Source: Amia ocellicauda
Taxonomy: Eukaryota; Chordata; Actinopteri; Amiiformes; Amiidae
Length of the DNA stretch: 64,000 nucleotides
NCBI RefSeq assembly: GCF_036373705.1
Contig: NC_089858.1
Location: 13,150,001-13,214,000 of the forward strand
Direction: 5' to 3'
Shown: piece by piece, positions 1 through 31,100 of the stretch
Layout: every line of letters starts with the position of its first letter
Position numbering within the stretch: position 1 is the stretch's first letter
The notes under the pieces: generated by a model
The model's database searches: none
What the model saw: the letters and a program-made list of their open reading frames with translations, nothing else
What the model was told of the DNA's origin: nothing
Program-made: the position numbers and the translations under genes

Positions 1-3000
1 TCTCAACACAATTTAACTGCTCAGGTTAATAAAGATTATTACGGCACTAAATAAAGCAGGCGATTCTCTACGAAATGTTGCAGTATCGCATGCCATCAGA
101 ATACAAAATAAATGTGTAGTAAAAGATGATATTTCAAATAAACGAAAACACTTTCCTTAATGCTGAATCTGTGGTCCATGACTTTGGCAGGAGTAAAGAT
201 AGAGCTACCTGCAGACAGGTGAATGAACCATGCACCTCCACAACTGTCATCAGCTCCAAACAGTGTAATTCAAACATAATTAAGTGTATAGCAGGACTGT
301 TTTTTCTCCTCTGTTTAACATAACTGGATAGTTGTTTTAAATACAGTAGAAATACAAATATCTGCAGGAAAAAATACCATTCCATTTCCCTTAAGTTAAT
401 ATAAAATTTGTCTAATTTGGTTACTTTCAGTGCAGTAGAAAGTTGCACTGTTTTTCTTATACCACAAGGTGGCAAAATAGGACAGCGTTTTCCCTTACAC
501 ACATAGCGTAAGAGCACTACATTCTCATGCAAGCAGAAGTTTTACAATAATCAGACTGACTTGCTCCTGGTAACCAACATCTCTGTGGCCGGTTGCATGA
601 AAATATATTTAGGTTTCCCCCCTTACTTTCTCTCAGGTTTAAGTTTTTTTTTACATTTTTGCATAAACTACCTAAACACATTGTAAATATGCAACAAAAA
701 GGGAAATTCAAAATGGATGTAGTCAGCACTCAAGATATTAAACCTACAGGCGAGCTTCTGTTCTTACTTGAGGTATTCAATAAGCAAAGGGATTTGTAGG
801 CTACATGCCACTGTCTCACATTCTCTCTCCCCCTTTCCCCCGCCTCACGCTCACTCTCTCCATCTCCCTCATTCACCTACCTTCTCTCTCTCATTACAAC
901 ACAGCTCCTGACCTGTGAAAAACAACAGTGCATTCCCTCCCACATAGGTAGTATGTGCGTGTGTGTTTGGCCCTGTTCTGCCAGCAGCCTGTTGGATATG
1001 TACAGCGTGGGCCGAAGTGCTCTTCAGGAGGCTGGGAGAGCCTGTGCTTACAGTCTGAGAGAGAAGCTTCTATTATTACAGAATAAAACATTACATCTGA
1101 ACAAAATCCTTTAATCTGTTCAGTTTTTATAGCAGAAATCACGGTGTAAAGGGTGTGTAACAGAACAGTATTGTGTACATCATAAAGAACTAGAGGCTTT
1201 ATTTTTCAGTTCATCAGATGAGTACATTTAAAATATGCATATTTATGTATTGTTTGTTTGTTGATTTTTCAATTTCCAGGAAGAAACAAAAAAAAGCTTA
1301 AATACACAGGATTTAGTTCTGGGCAGTCTGCAGAATCATTACCTTAGGGGGTGGAGGGGTAAGCAGTGAGGTTGAAGGTTGTCATTGGGGTATAAAAGTC
1401 ACTGCCAAGAGAGCAGATCTGCAGTGATTGTTATGAGCCTGATACGATTCGATTATTGAATTCAGTCAAGATGAGGGCCACAGCTCACACACAAATTATG
1501 TGCAAACAAACAGAGTATGATTTTGAAATCAGACATATTTACAGCTTGGTAGAAGCCGCAAATTCATAATATTATATACTGTATATATTACAAATTATAT
1601 CTTTATGTATGATGTGATATAAAATGCATGATGAATATAATAAACATATATAGGGAATTATAGGAGAAGGGATTGTATTTATACATGTTGGGGGGCAATT
1701 GTAAACATTGCTAGTTTTTCCATTGGAACTTCTATTGCACTAAAAGCTTAATATCACTCAAAGGAGAAAGCACTTATCTTATCCCTCAAATCTTGATTGT
1801 ATCAGTTTAGATAATCCAGTGTTACAAGTCTTGTTTTGTTCCCAATATTACATAATAATAGATGAAGGAAAAATAAAAGTGTCTTTAAAACAATGATTTT
1901 GCTTCTGTACATGAATGCAGTGCATGTGCTCGAGCTGTGTGGGGCACCTTATGAAACTCATTCCCAGGATCCTCTAGCTTCTTCTTCTGCTCCTGGACTT
2001 ATGAAATCCAGCGGTTCATCTGCAATCGACTGGCGCCTCCAAAGCCTTCTGTCAATGAAGCGGAACAGTGAGCAAATCTACTGTAGTGAGGTGTGACCCT
2101 CCACAATGCATCACTCTGCTTTGTGAACACAGGTCCATGATTTAAACAGATCTCTGTTGACACACCAAACACAGCCAGGGAATTGATTATAAAAAAAGAA
2201 ACACCCATTGCATGCTGCAGCAACCTTTGGTGAATTCAAAGCTCACTCGCTTGATAAGGTTTATGTGGTCAAAGCTTCCACCAAATGCTCTGTAATTAAT
2301 AAATGCTGTATTAAAAAGACACACCGGCTGTCAATGCACCCTTTGATCACAAGGGCCACAGCCTGCTACCCCGATGAACAAAGGACCCAATCTGAGCTGC
2401 AAAGAACAGTATTACCATAATTTATAGAAACTAATTCTCTTTCTTCTAGCTTTTTCTCTTTAGGTGAAGAAAGATCATAACAACGACAGTATTAATTATA
2501 ACAAAAACAATAACCTGTCTGATCATAGAACATAGCTACAGAACATTTTTACAGAATAATTTGCATAAAATCTTTTGAAGTTTCTTTCCATTCCCTCCCC
2601 CAAGATTATTTTCAGACAAACCGCGGGCAGTGAAGACACCTGGCAGAAGACGAGGTGTGCTTTGACTGATCATAAGCACCGAGGCCGCAGAGTAGGGGAG
2701 GCTGAGCAGCACCTCCGCCACACCAGTGGGCACACTCTCCAAGACTTTACCACAGGGAATCTGTACAGTACAGCGTTCCCCCCCACCCCAGGGTTATACC
2801 ATTGTGTGTACTTTGCTTTCCTGTGGCTTACATTGTGGTTTACTATACTAAACTACACCTGTATACAGTGCGCTTACCTCCACTCTACTGTGACTGTACT
2901 GTGGTTGTACTACAGAACATTTAATTGGTGTTTTAAGCGGCATTAGCAGCTGGGGAGTTTATTTTACGCAGCTCACAACATGGCGAGTTTTAGTTCAGTG

Positions 3001-3480
3001 AAAAGTGCTGTCCCCCAGGTCAGGTGATAAAGAACGTGGCTACCCCAATTGTAGGAGTGTGTGTAGGCCGAGCTGGCACCGCACCAGGCTGTTCACCAAT
3101 ATGGTCAGTGCTCTGTGCTGCAGGAGCACAAGTGCAAGTCCACACGCATGCACACACACAAAAAAGGACAAACAAAAAGTTGCTAAGCAACAGCGGCATG
3201 CAATCACTGAAAACACTGCTGCTAGCTACCTCTGACGTACTTACCTCAGAAATGAGCTGAATATCAATTGGAAAAGTTCATACCTTAAACCTCTGTGGGT
3301 TTTTCATTACTCACATTCAGACACATACATGCACAAATTGACACAGGGACATGCACACACACACACAACACAGGCACTTGCACACAAACACATAACTATA
3401 TAACTATTTTATTATCACCAGGGTGGAAGCAAATAAAAAAAAAAAAGAGCATTCCCTCTCTTGGGGCATTCAGTAGTTGT
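1..3480. other. Stretch without recognisable gene
   Basis: No exon-like block with splice signals or a recognisable protein was found here on either strand. Open frames up to 123 codons (for example 2575-2946 plus) show no family motif and sit in AT-rich or simple sequence. The stretch lies downstream of the 3' end of the minus-strand kinase gene. It contains short CT-rich tracts (about 820-895), A/T runs and short AC-rich tracts near 3340-3400. It is read as intergenic. Confidence 0.5.
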
Positions 3481-3483
3481 TTA

Positions 3484-5016
3484 AAAACTTTTATTTGCAG
3501 ATTTTTTTTTTTTTTCCCATACATAAATATTTCATAGAAAACCCAATGGTAGCTCCCAGAATACCCACTACACCCACAGCCGGCATCAAGTCCAAAGAAT
3601 CCACAGAATCACTCCCACGAGAATCCGGCTTTACAAGTCTGTAATTCTCAGTTTGTGACTGGGGCAAAGGTACGACTGTGGTCTAGGCCTTACGCTACAA
3701 AACCCTTGCACCCCCACCCTGACCCCTCTTTTTCTATGAAAATAGAAATAAAAAATCCTTCAAACTTAAATGGATGGACGATGAGCTTACATGCTAGGGG
3801 CTCAGATCAATGCATCGACCTTATTCCTGGATCTAAAAATAAATACAAATACAAAAAAGAAGCCGATTAGCACCAGTTCTTTTACTAAGGCTTCACAATG
3901 GTTAATAAGCTCTCAAGTCTGTACAACCAGAATATTTACATGTATATTACATCAGAAACCAACAGCATCAGACTGGGGAAGAAACATCACTGAAGGCCGT
4001 ACATTAACCAAGCACAGGAAATAACATCAACTGTAACATTGGTTCCTATGAAAAACTAAACAAAAGTAAAAAAAAAAAAAAAAAAATTGAAGCAGTGTTC
4101 GAACTGATACCATGGCCATGACATCACGGCCCTGGATCAGAGGCAGTTGGAAATGCCAACACAGTCAAGCTCGGCTGATGGCGGTTCTTGAAGACTGAAG
4201 CCGGTTGCCTGGATGAGTGTCTTGACACCTGAACTGCAGTAGAGAACCAGGAACAACAGAGGAAGGCCGAAGCATAAAACACTCCGACTCTCACTGCCCA
4301 GCAGACACCCAACTCTCACACGCACACGCAATACTGCTTATTGAATTCATGCAGAGCCAGTCTGGGAGTCGAGACGTCAAGTCCATCCATGTCAAGATCA
4401 GCAACAAATAGACGAGGCGGAATTGCTGCCACCCCCTTAAAAATATCTGATTTGTTGTTGATGTTTTCACTGTGAATAACATAGGGAAAGGGAGAAAGGG
4501 TGGAGACAGGCGACCATGAATTCCTCAGCTTTCTATCTTACAGGACAGAAGTGTCCCAGATGTTGTGAATGTTGATAGCCACATGTGCCACAGCTGGAGG
4601 AACTGCTCCGTGCGCTCTTGTTACTGGATCCATTTATAAACAAATAAACAAAAGAAGAAAATAAGAAATCCAAAATGTCTCACTCAGCCAAGGCAGAAAG
4701 CATCACTCAGGAGCTGGACAGAGCAAGGAAAGGCCTCGAATTGAGGTCTGTGTGTAGGCATGATGCCACCAGTAATGGAAAGATTTGTCCAACTCCCATC
4801 AACCCCTCAGTGCTGCTGAGCCGGTTCGGTTTTCTTCCCGTTGTTGCTGTAATTATTTGGTTGTTGTCTTCTCCTCCCGTGCTTCAGGCTCCTTCAGAGA
4901 GTGTGACAAAGGACACCAGCTGTCTGTGTCTTCTGCAGTGCCATGCCCAGCTGCAGTCCAGTTGCGTGGGGAATGAGGGAGGGGCGGGGGTGGGGGATAG
5001 GAGTCGGGAGGTGCCC
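3484..5016 (-). other. Probable 3' UTR of the kinase gene
   Basis: This is the sequence after the kinase stop codon (5019-5017) on the minus strand. No further coding exon is seen. A minus-strand AATAAA (TTTATT on plus at 3488-3493) is one possible polyadenylation signal. The stretch also carries a plus-strand A run at 4068-4086. The actual cleavage site is inferred, not seen. Confidence 0.4.
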
Positions 5017-23259
<18,243 letters not shown>

Positions 23260-24979
23260 CCTGGGCGCGGGTGGTAACTGGGGCAGTCCTTCTTCACACA
23301 AAACTCGAGCACGGAGCCGAGCCGGGAGGGGGGGTGGGGGTGGGGAGGGGTTGTGAATCCCTGTATCCAGCAGCTGGGAAAAAACACACATGCAAACAGT
23401 AAGCACTGACGCACAAAGGAGCAGCACGGGTGCACAGAGACAGAAACAGCACACGGATACACATGGCAGCACAACACAGCGCACCAGTCAGCTCCAACAC
23501 AAGCCTGAGGCAGAACATGATTACAATGTAACAAGACAGAGCACCCAGCTGCTGGACTTATGGGAATTGTTTTCCTTCTTTCCCCCCATATTCTTGTGTT
23601 CAGGTAAACCAGGCCCCTGCTCAGCACTGCACAGCCTTGGTGTTGTTTTTTCAGTTACCTGCTGTGTACTGTGTTTTACCCCATTCCATGATCTATGTCC
23701 GTCTATCGTGTGTATTTATAACTCGCCGTAGGTGGCTTTGGGATAGACGCATGCATTGACTGAATGGAGATGGAGGAGAAGAAGAAAAAGAAGGAGAAGA
23801 GGAGGAGGAAGAAGAAAACCATTGTTATTAGTTTTAGTGTTATCAGTATTATTAGTACTAATAGTTACGAGTAATACCATTTTTCCTAGAGACATTAAAG
23901 ATGGATTTTGATCATGCTCTTAATTCTTTCAGCTATCTATGTGCGGCTGTTCTGTTCTGTTCTGTACTGTCCTGCTGCTGTGGGGTTGCTGTGGGCTGTG
24001 CTTATTGTTCTTTTCCTGGCTCTATAAACAGTTGCCTTGTTTGTGTCCTGCCTGGTTGTTCTAGAGGCCGGCAAAAATGTCCTGGGGAGGTACAGCAAAG
24101 TCTTCAGGCTGGCTGTGGCAGTTCACCAACCAGAACGACCACAGTACACTTTTCTCCTTGCCATGGGGGAGTTTTAAGACCTTCTTAAGATAGATAAATA
24201 GATACTGGCACACCTGCACCACATAACCCTCTCAGGCCACAGGACTCCTGGGCAGTGCTGCACTACGCACCAATTTATTGAAACGGTTGGAGATGGGGGA
24301 CAAGAAAAACTGTGGTGATGACTGAGAAAACCAAATAACCCATATTTGACGCGTTTTTATGATGGTCCAGCACTATTGCATTTACTAATTTAAAGCACGG
24401 TGCTGTGGGACGACAAGGGAAGATCATACAGACGGTACAGACAGCTGTGCGCGCAGGGTGCCGCTCAATTACACAGTGAAGGAGCCGAGGAGAAAGCGCC
24501 CACAACACAAACATAGTCCGGATTTGCTTGTGCTTTCATGTCTCAAATGTCTCACATGTGCAAACCTTTTCATATCGTTCACATCCCGCACTTGCACGTC
24601 AAACAGGCTGTGCGCATCAGATCAGCGCCGGAGTGCTATCAACACTTCTGTGCTGTTGCACCCTAGTGAAATGCCGATTTGATTGCATTTAAGCCAGGCT
24701 ACATGGTGTGTGTTGAGCGTGCTGTAAAAACGGACTTTTAAATAGCATCTACACACAGAGTCAACATCTGACAACAACATGGAAAGAAACAAATACATTT
24801 TTGGATACACGGATATACTGGAAGTTTTACTTTACTGGTCAGACTACCCAATGGGAACGCATCATGATCATCAACATTACTATTATTAAACACAGAAATC
24901 AAATATATATTAAAACACCCTAAAGGCTGAAAAACTAAAGCATGCGGATCTCTCCCCAGATCAATAAGTCGCTACTTAC

Positions 24980-25160
24980 AGTTTCAATGTAGCGACAGTT
25001 TCTCCTGACTCGCCTTGTCCCCCGTGTCAGATATACCGCTGTATGAATCGAGACAACTTCTTTACAAGAAAGCCCCTATTTCTCCCCAATGAAGCCTCTT
25101 CTGACTGGGTGCATTGCGGCAGCGTTTGCACTGTGGACTGCTCAGATGGTGCAATTGCTT
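24980..25160 (-). other. Candidate 5' non-coding exon and promoter side of the kinase gene
   Basis: A good minus-strand donor (AAACT|GTAAGTAGC) sits at 24980/24979. It lies upstream of the candidate first coding exon and next to the CT microsatellite. The upstream limit is arbitrary, because no TATA box or defined start could be assigned. Confidence 0.35.
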
Positions 25161-25166
25161 GCTGTG

Positions 25167-25170
<4 letters not shown>

Positions 25171-25248
<78 letters not shown>
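25171..25248. repeat. CT/GA dinucleotide microsatellite, about 39 units
   Basis: Pure CT on plus, GA on minus. It sits just upstream of the candidate 5' exon of the minus-strand kinase gene. A CRE-like TGACGTC follows at 25252-25258. A promoter role is possible but only inferred from position. Confidence 0.92.
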
Positions 25249-25249
<1 letters not shown>

Positions 25250-26635
25250 AGTGACGTCTCAGCCACCACTCATGCGTTGTTTTAGGAACCCGTTACAGCC
25301 ATCCTAAGGCTTAGTTTACCCCCATCCGATCAATGCCAAGTTCCCATAGTAAGATTTCGTTTTGTTTTCCTCCCATCAATAGGACACAACGTGCACAGCC
25401 GGGGGGATAGACGCTGCAACGTGGGTGGGTTTTATTAATGATCTACAAACTCCTCTTTTCTTTTAAAGGTGCACTTGTTAAATATATGTTGTTCTCGTTA
25501 CGAGCTTTTGGAAAGCATGCAGCACATTTACAGCACAGGGCTGGGGGGGTTTACATTAACAGCCTGCTCATTCAAACGTGAGGAATTGCTCTGGAAATAA
25601 GTTCCCATAGGCTGGGCTCAAGACAAGGACCCAAGCATGGGTAGTGCTGTCATATAAAAACAGCAATAGAAGAAAAAGGGGCAGGTTGCTTTAGAAAGTT
25701 ATTTTCATCAGTCGTTTCCGTTGTCTGCCATCTGGAGAGGCTCTGGCTGGTCCGTCTCCCTGATTCAAACACAACCCTATTTATAAAGTGAGGTCAACAT
25801 CTGCGCCGTTTTGCAGATTACACGGTAATTTAATTAATTTAAAACAGTAGGGGGTTTAAGTTAAGTATTTAATTGTATAAAGAACTTATTAAATAACCAA
25901 CAGTTTTATTACACATTTTCAAGTCAAATCTAAGCAGATTGTTACTTCAATTAAGTAATTGAGAGCTCAGTTGGAACAAAACCCAGCAGGGTAGAGTAGA
26001 CAACAATCATAAACACATTCATGAGCAGGTATATTTCATAGGATCATTATTGTTTATGGGATTGAATCAAGAGGTTTATATCGTGATCTGAAACCTCAAA
26101 CTTTTGTGAGAACTGTATTTCAATAAATTGGTTTAAACCAATGTCCTTTCCTATTGTAAATTCCGCATCACTTTTATTCTAGTAAATCTGGTATATTTTG
26201 CTGCGTATACCCTGAACTATAACGATATTGTAGTGATTACCATATTAATCTACGTTCATTACCACTGTATATTGTAGTGATGACGATAGTAAGCTATGAT
26301 AATTCAACTCCCATTATATTTACAACAATAAAAGGATGTTAAAGATCCTGCAAGAGAACAGCGATCTGTTGTCATCCAGACTAATAAGACCGATATAAGT
26401 TGATTAGATGTTCAATGTCGCCACCTACTGTATCTGAAACCGCTTTACTTCCAACATCGTTGTGCTGCTGCGCGATGTATGTAGATGCAGTACACTGCAT
26501 GCATTTCACTAACCCACAAACATCCCCATTTCTTCTTCATTATTATTAATTCATTAATGAGATTCTGAATGTCCCTACCTACCATCTAGCGAAAACTGGA
26601 ACAAGCTTGGAAGATAATAATACACACACATACTC
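25250..26635. other. Head-to-head intergenic region, kinase/DPP7 side
   Basis: This is an AT-rich interval between the kinase 5' end and the 43-bp satellite. No coding exon or RNA gene was recognised. Together with the satellite it separates two divergently transcribed genes. Confidence 0.5.
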
Positions 26636-27707
26636 AATGTTCAAGAACATGTCCTCCCTAAACACACATGTTCAAATATAATGTTAAAAACATGTCCTCC
26701 CTAAACACACATGTTCAAATATAATGTTAAAAACATGTCCTCCCTAAACACACATGTTCAAATATAATGATAAAAACATGTCCTCCCTAAACACACATGT
26801 TCAAATATAATGTTAAAAACATGTCCTCCCTAAACACACATGTTCAAATATAATGTTAAAAACATGTCCTCCCTAAACACACATGTTCAAATATAATGTT
26901 AAAAACATGTCCTCCCTAAACACACATGTTCAAATATAATGATAAAAACATGTCCTCCCTAAACACACATGTTCAAATATAATGATAAAAACATGTCCTC
27001 CCTAAACACACATGTTCAAATATAATGATAAAAACATGTCCTCCCTAAACACACATGTTCAAATATAATGTTAAAAACATGTCCTCCCTAAACACACATG
27101 TTCAAATATAATGTTAAAAACATGTCCTCCCTAAACACACATGTTCAAATATAATGTTAAAAACATGTCCTCCCTAAACACACATGTTCAAATATAATGT
27201 TAAAAACATGTCCTCCCTAAACACACATGTTCAAATATAATGATAAAAACATGTCCTCCCTAAACACACATGTTCAAATATAATGATAAAAACATGTCCT
27301 CCCTAAACACACATGTTCAAATATAATGTTAAAAACATGTCCTCCCTAAACACACATGTTCAAATATAATGATAAAAACATGTCCTCCCTAAACACACAT
27401 GTTCAAATATAATGATAAAAACATGTCCTCCCTAAACACACATGTTCAAATATAATGTTAAAAACATGTCCTCCCTAAACACACATGTTCAAATATAATG
27501 TTAAAAACATGTCCTCCCTAAACACAGATGTTCAAATATAATGTTAAAAACATGTCCTCCCTAAACACACATGTTCAAATATAATGATAAAAACATGTCC
27601 TCCCTAAACACACATGTTCAAATATAATGATAAAAACATGTCCTCCCTAAACACACATGTTCAAATATAATGTTAAAAACATGTCCTCCCTAAACACACA
27701 TTCAAAC
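26636..27707. repeat. 43-bp tandem satellite, about 25 copies
   Basis: About 24 full units of 43 bp and a cut final unit, nearly identical. The main variation is one base near the unit end (AATGTT or AATGAT); one unit near 27527 has CACAGATG in place of CACACATG. Each unit holds the inverted pair AACATGT and ACATGTT, 13 bases apart. The array begins and ends inside degenerate partial units. It lies about 0.5 kb upstream of the DPP7 start codon. The near identity suggests recent amplification or homogenisation. Confidence 0.95.
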
Positions 27708-27997
27708 AGCGCGGCACCAGACCATCAACCCGCCTATTTCACAGGGAAACTTCCGTCTTAGCCGAAGCGGTGCATTGTGGGATTGTAAAGCGTTCAAGTG
27801 GCGCTTTTTCTCTATGTATATAAACTAAGGAAAACCGGATTAATTTCATATTCTAAAATTGATTGTATTAGAGACACCCTTCCTGAACATATTCGCGTTA
27901 TTATTTCAACGAACGTGTTTTCGCACGGCCTTACAACAACGTTTTGTTGCCGAAGTACTGTCGCTAATTGCCGCCTCGTGAATATTCATGATTTAAA

Positions 27998-28051
27998 CAC
28001 GTGACGCCAGGACGGCGGTCACATGACCGAGTTCCGCGGCAGTCATGTGAC
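27998..28051 (+). promoter_or_regulatory. Cluster of three CLEAR/E-box-like sites upstream of DPP7
   Basis: CACGTGAC lies at 27998-28005, GTCACATGAC at 28018-28027 and GTCATGTGAC at 28042-28051. The known CLEAR consensus bound by TFEB/TFE3 at lysosomal genes is GTCACGTGAC. The first site holds the CACGTG core; the other two are one-base variants of the palindrome. All lie within 190 bases of the start codon of a lysosomal peptidase gene. Binding is inferred. Confidence 0.6.
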
Positions 28052-28180
28052 TGAACTTTACAGCAGCCCTTTCAAAAGAAGGACGATGTGATGTGTGTTG
28101 TTATTTAACGGCGTTTCATTCTACAAAGCAAGACTGTACTGTAATTACATATATACATTTTCTCCACGCACTTTCAAATT

Positions 28181-31100
28181 ATGACCGGCACACAGGCTGT
28201 CCTGTTCGTACTATTTATATTGCGTCTTAACCGAGAAACCAATGGGTTTCTCTCCATTTCGCCAGATAAAATAAAGAGGTTGTCGGATTATTTTCTGGTC
28301 CGGTCGCCCGAGGTGTTCAATCGGGTGAATCAGCCCGACTTGAGCTCGACCAGGGCCCTGTCTTCCCAGGTAAGATGCTCTGTCTGTATGTTTTTAAATA
28401 TAGATCTAAGATGCACATAACACCCTGTCATGCTTAGAGTTAGTGGGAAAACAAACCTCATTGTAGACTGTATGATGGTATAATAGATAGGTTGAATATT
28501 GTACACACAAATACGTATTTTAAATAACCTGTGTGTTGGCAGGCGCAGGGTGCAGTGCCCCCCGGTGGGGTAGGAGGCTCCGGCTACAGGGTGTCTGAGA
28601 CCCAGTTTCAAGAGAAATACTTCCAGCAAGTGCTCGACCACTTCAACTTCAACAGCTACGGAGATGGCACTTTCAAACAACGGTACTTAATAACAGGTAA
28701 GACCCACCCCGGACCTGCCAGGGTAAATTCATGGATACTTACTTTATCTGTGCGGGTCTCAGTGGTCCAGGAGATGAACTAGATCACCAATGTACAAAAG
28801 TAGTGTGAATTAGTTTTTCTCCACATTCAGTTATAGTATTCTGTATTAATAGTTAAACAGTATGATAGGAAATATTTAGTGTATGTACTAGCAATGTGCT
28901 TGGAGAAACTGATCCCCCATACTGAACACAATAAACTCTATTGGAAGTCGTCCCTGCACCCCTCTGCTCTACACTTTGTCAAGGACAGATTAACCTTTTG
29001 TGCTCTATTTCCTTGTTGTGTTTTATAGATCAGTACTGGGACAGAGGCCAGGGACCCATCTTTTTTTACACCGGCAATGAAGGAGACATCTGGGCATTTG
29101 CCCTGAACTCGGGATTTATCACTGAGCTGGCAGCACAGGAGCACGCGCTGGTGATTTTCGCTGAGCATGTAAGAAAATGACTGACCTCACTGCAGAAGAC
29201 AAGAATGACGATGAGTCGTCTTTAACAGGCCTGACTGTGTGACTCAGGAGAGGAAGTACAAAAATAATCACAAGATTTAGCAATTTGTTCAAGGCTGCTG
29301 CATTAGTAGGGTTTTATGTTCGAAGTGTAAGTATAATATATATATTTAGCAGTTCCCAAAAGTTATTCTTAAACTACTCTAATTTGTTATTGTATTCATG
29401 TTTACAACATTGGTTCATTGAGACGCTTATGAAGTAGTAATTTAAACATCAAAGATTATAGCTGCAGTGCAGGTTGACGTGAGCTCAGGAGGTTCCCACA
29501 ATGCACGTGGAGTACAAGCACAGAGCCAGAGAGTATAAGGTGTACTATACAAGCTCTGGCCCATTAAATTCGAAGTTGAAATGCAGACCTCCACACAGTC
29601 TTGGCAGATGCACACGCTTTGGCTGTAACTGTATCCCCACTTAACACTTTGCTGTTTTGCTTGACTGAAATAGTTTGAGAATCCGAGTCTCTGGACACGC
29701 AAGCGGGCTCTGAGTTGTCAGGAAACCCTGTGCTTATCTGTCTTCTCCTGCAGAGGTATTATGGCAAATCGCTTCCATTTGGCGATGCATCCTTCAAGGT
29801 CCCCGAGATCGGGCTGCTGACTGTCGAGCAGGCTCTGGCAGATTACGCCGTCCTGATCACGGAGCTGAAGAAGCAGCTGAATGCCACAGCCAGCCCGGTC
29901 ATCGTGTTTGGAGGGAGGTCAGTGCGCTTCAGCAAGCGGGTCTTTCATACGGCCACTGTAACTGAAGACTGTTGTGGGTTTACATCAAAATAGTGCAGGA
30001 CAGTGTCATTTGCTTAAGGCTAGTTTAACCAGCGATCTATGGTCCTATATGTGTCTAAAGATAATTTTGATCTTGATTAATGAGGCCAGTAACTGGTCTC
30101 CTTATGTAATGTAGCTGTCTAGGACCTGGTCTGGAGACCCTTCTTTGGCCATTATATATGGAGCAGCTTAAGAGTCCTGGTGCTTGACTTCAGACCTTTC
30201 TTTCTCTGTCTCTCAGCTATGGAGGGATGCTGAGTGTGTATATGCGGCTCCGGTACCCCAATATAGTGACCGGTGCCTTGGCTGCCAGCGCCCCGGTTGT
30301 CTCCACCGCTGGGCTGGGAGATCCCAGGCAGTTCTTCAGAGACGTGACCCTGGTGAGTCTGCTGTAGCCCACGTCTCAGATGAGGAAGGGAAAGGGGGAC
30401 GAGCGGAAAATTGGGGAAAATTAATTGATCACACAAAACGCAATGGGTCACTTCTCCTGGAGTTCACGAAATGGGGAGGGAGGGAGGCAGGAAGAGTGGG
30501 CTGAGGGATGACAAGAAACTTGCATGTCACAATAATACAACAAACTAACCAAGCAAAGAAACCTGTTAATAAGTGTGTGGAATCATAACACTCTGTGGTT
30601 TTGTGCAGGATTTTGAGCGTTACAACCCTGCCTGCAAAGATGCTGTGAAGAGCGCATTCCGCCAGCTGGAGAATCTGGCAAAGCTACAAGGTGCGGGGCG
30701 GGGGGCGGGGGGACCTTGGTCCTGGTCCTGGTCCTGGTCCTGGAGAGCACTGACTGTAAATCAGCTTGACTTGTTAACAAATCCTACCTATCGATCTGTT
30801 TCTCAGTCTAAGATAAGAATATAATGTTATCGTTATTTTGTGGCATACTTATATAAACGTGTATAAAATTGTAAATATTATACTATAATACTATTAAATA
30901 TTGCCCTCTTGTAAACATTATGAATACAAATGAAGTGAATACATAGATTAGAATGAAATGATGATGATTATTATCATCATCATAATCATCAAGCTGCTAT
31001 TTTTGACTACAGATTATGGGAGAATCCAAGCGGAATTCTCCCTGTGCGCGACCCCGTCCTCCTGGAGGGACGTTCACCAGCTCTACGGGTTCCTGCGAAA

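Noticed and set aside
25043..25307. Ser-Leu repeat and Arg-Glu repeat open frames
   Set aside because: They are translations of the CT/GA microsatellite.
26636..27707. Regularly spaced repeats that might suggest a CRISPR array
   Set aside because: The whole 43-bp unit repeats with no unique spacers, no cas genes are present, and the context is vertebrate. It is a tandem satellite.
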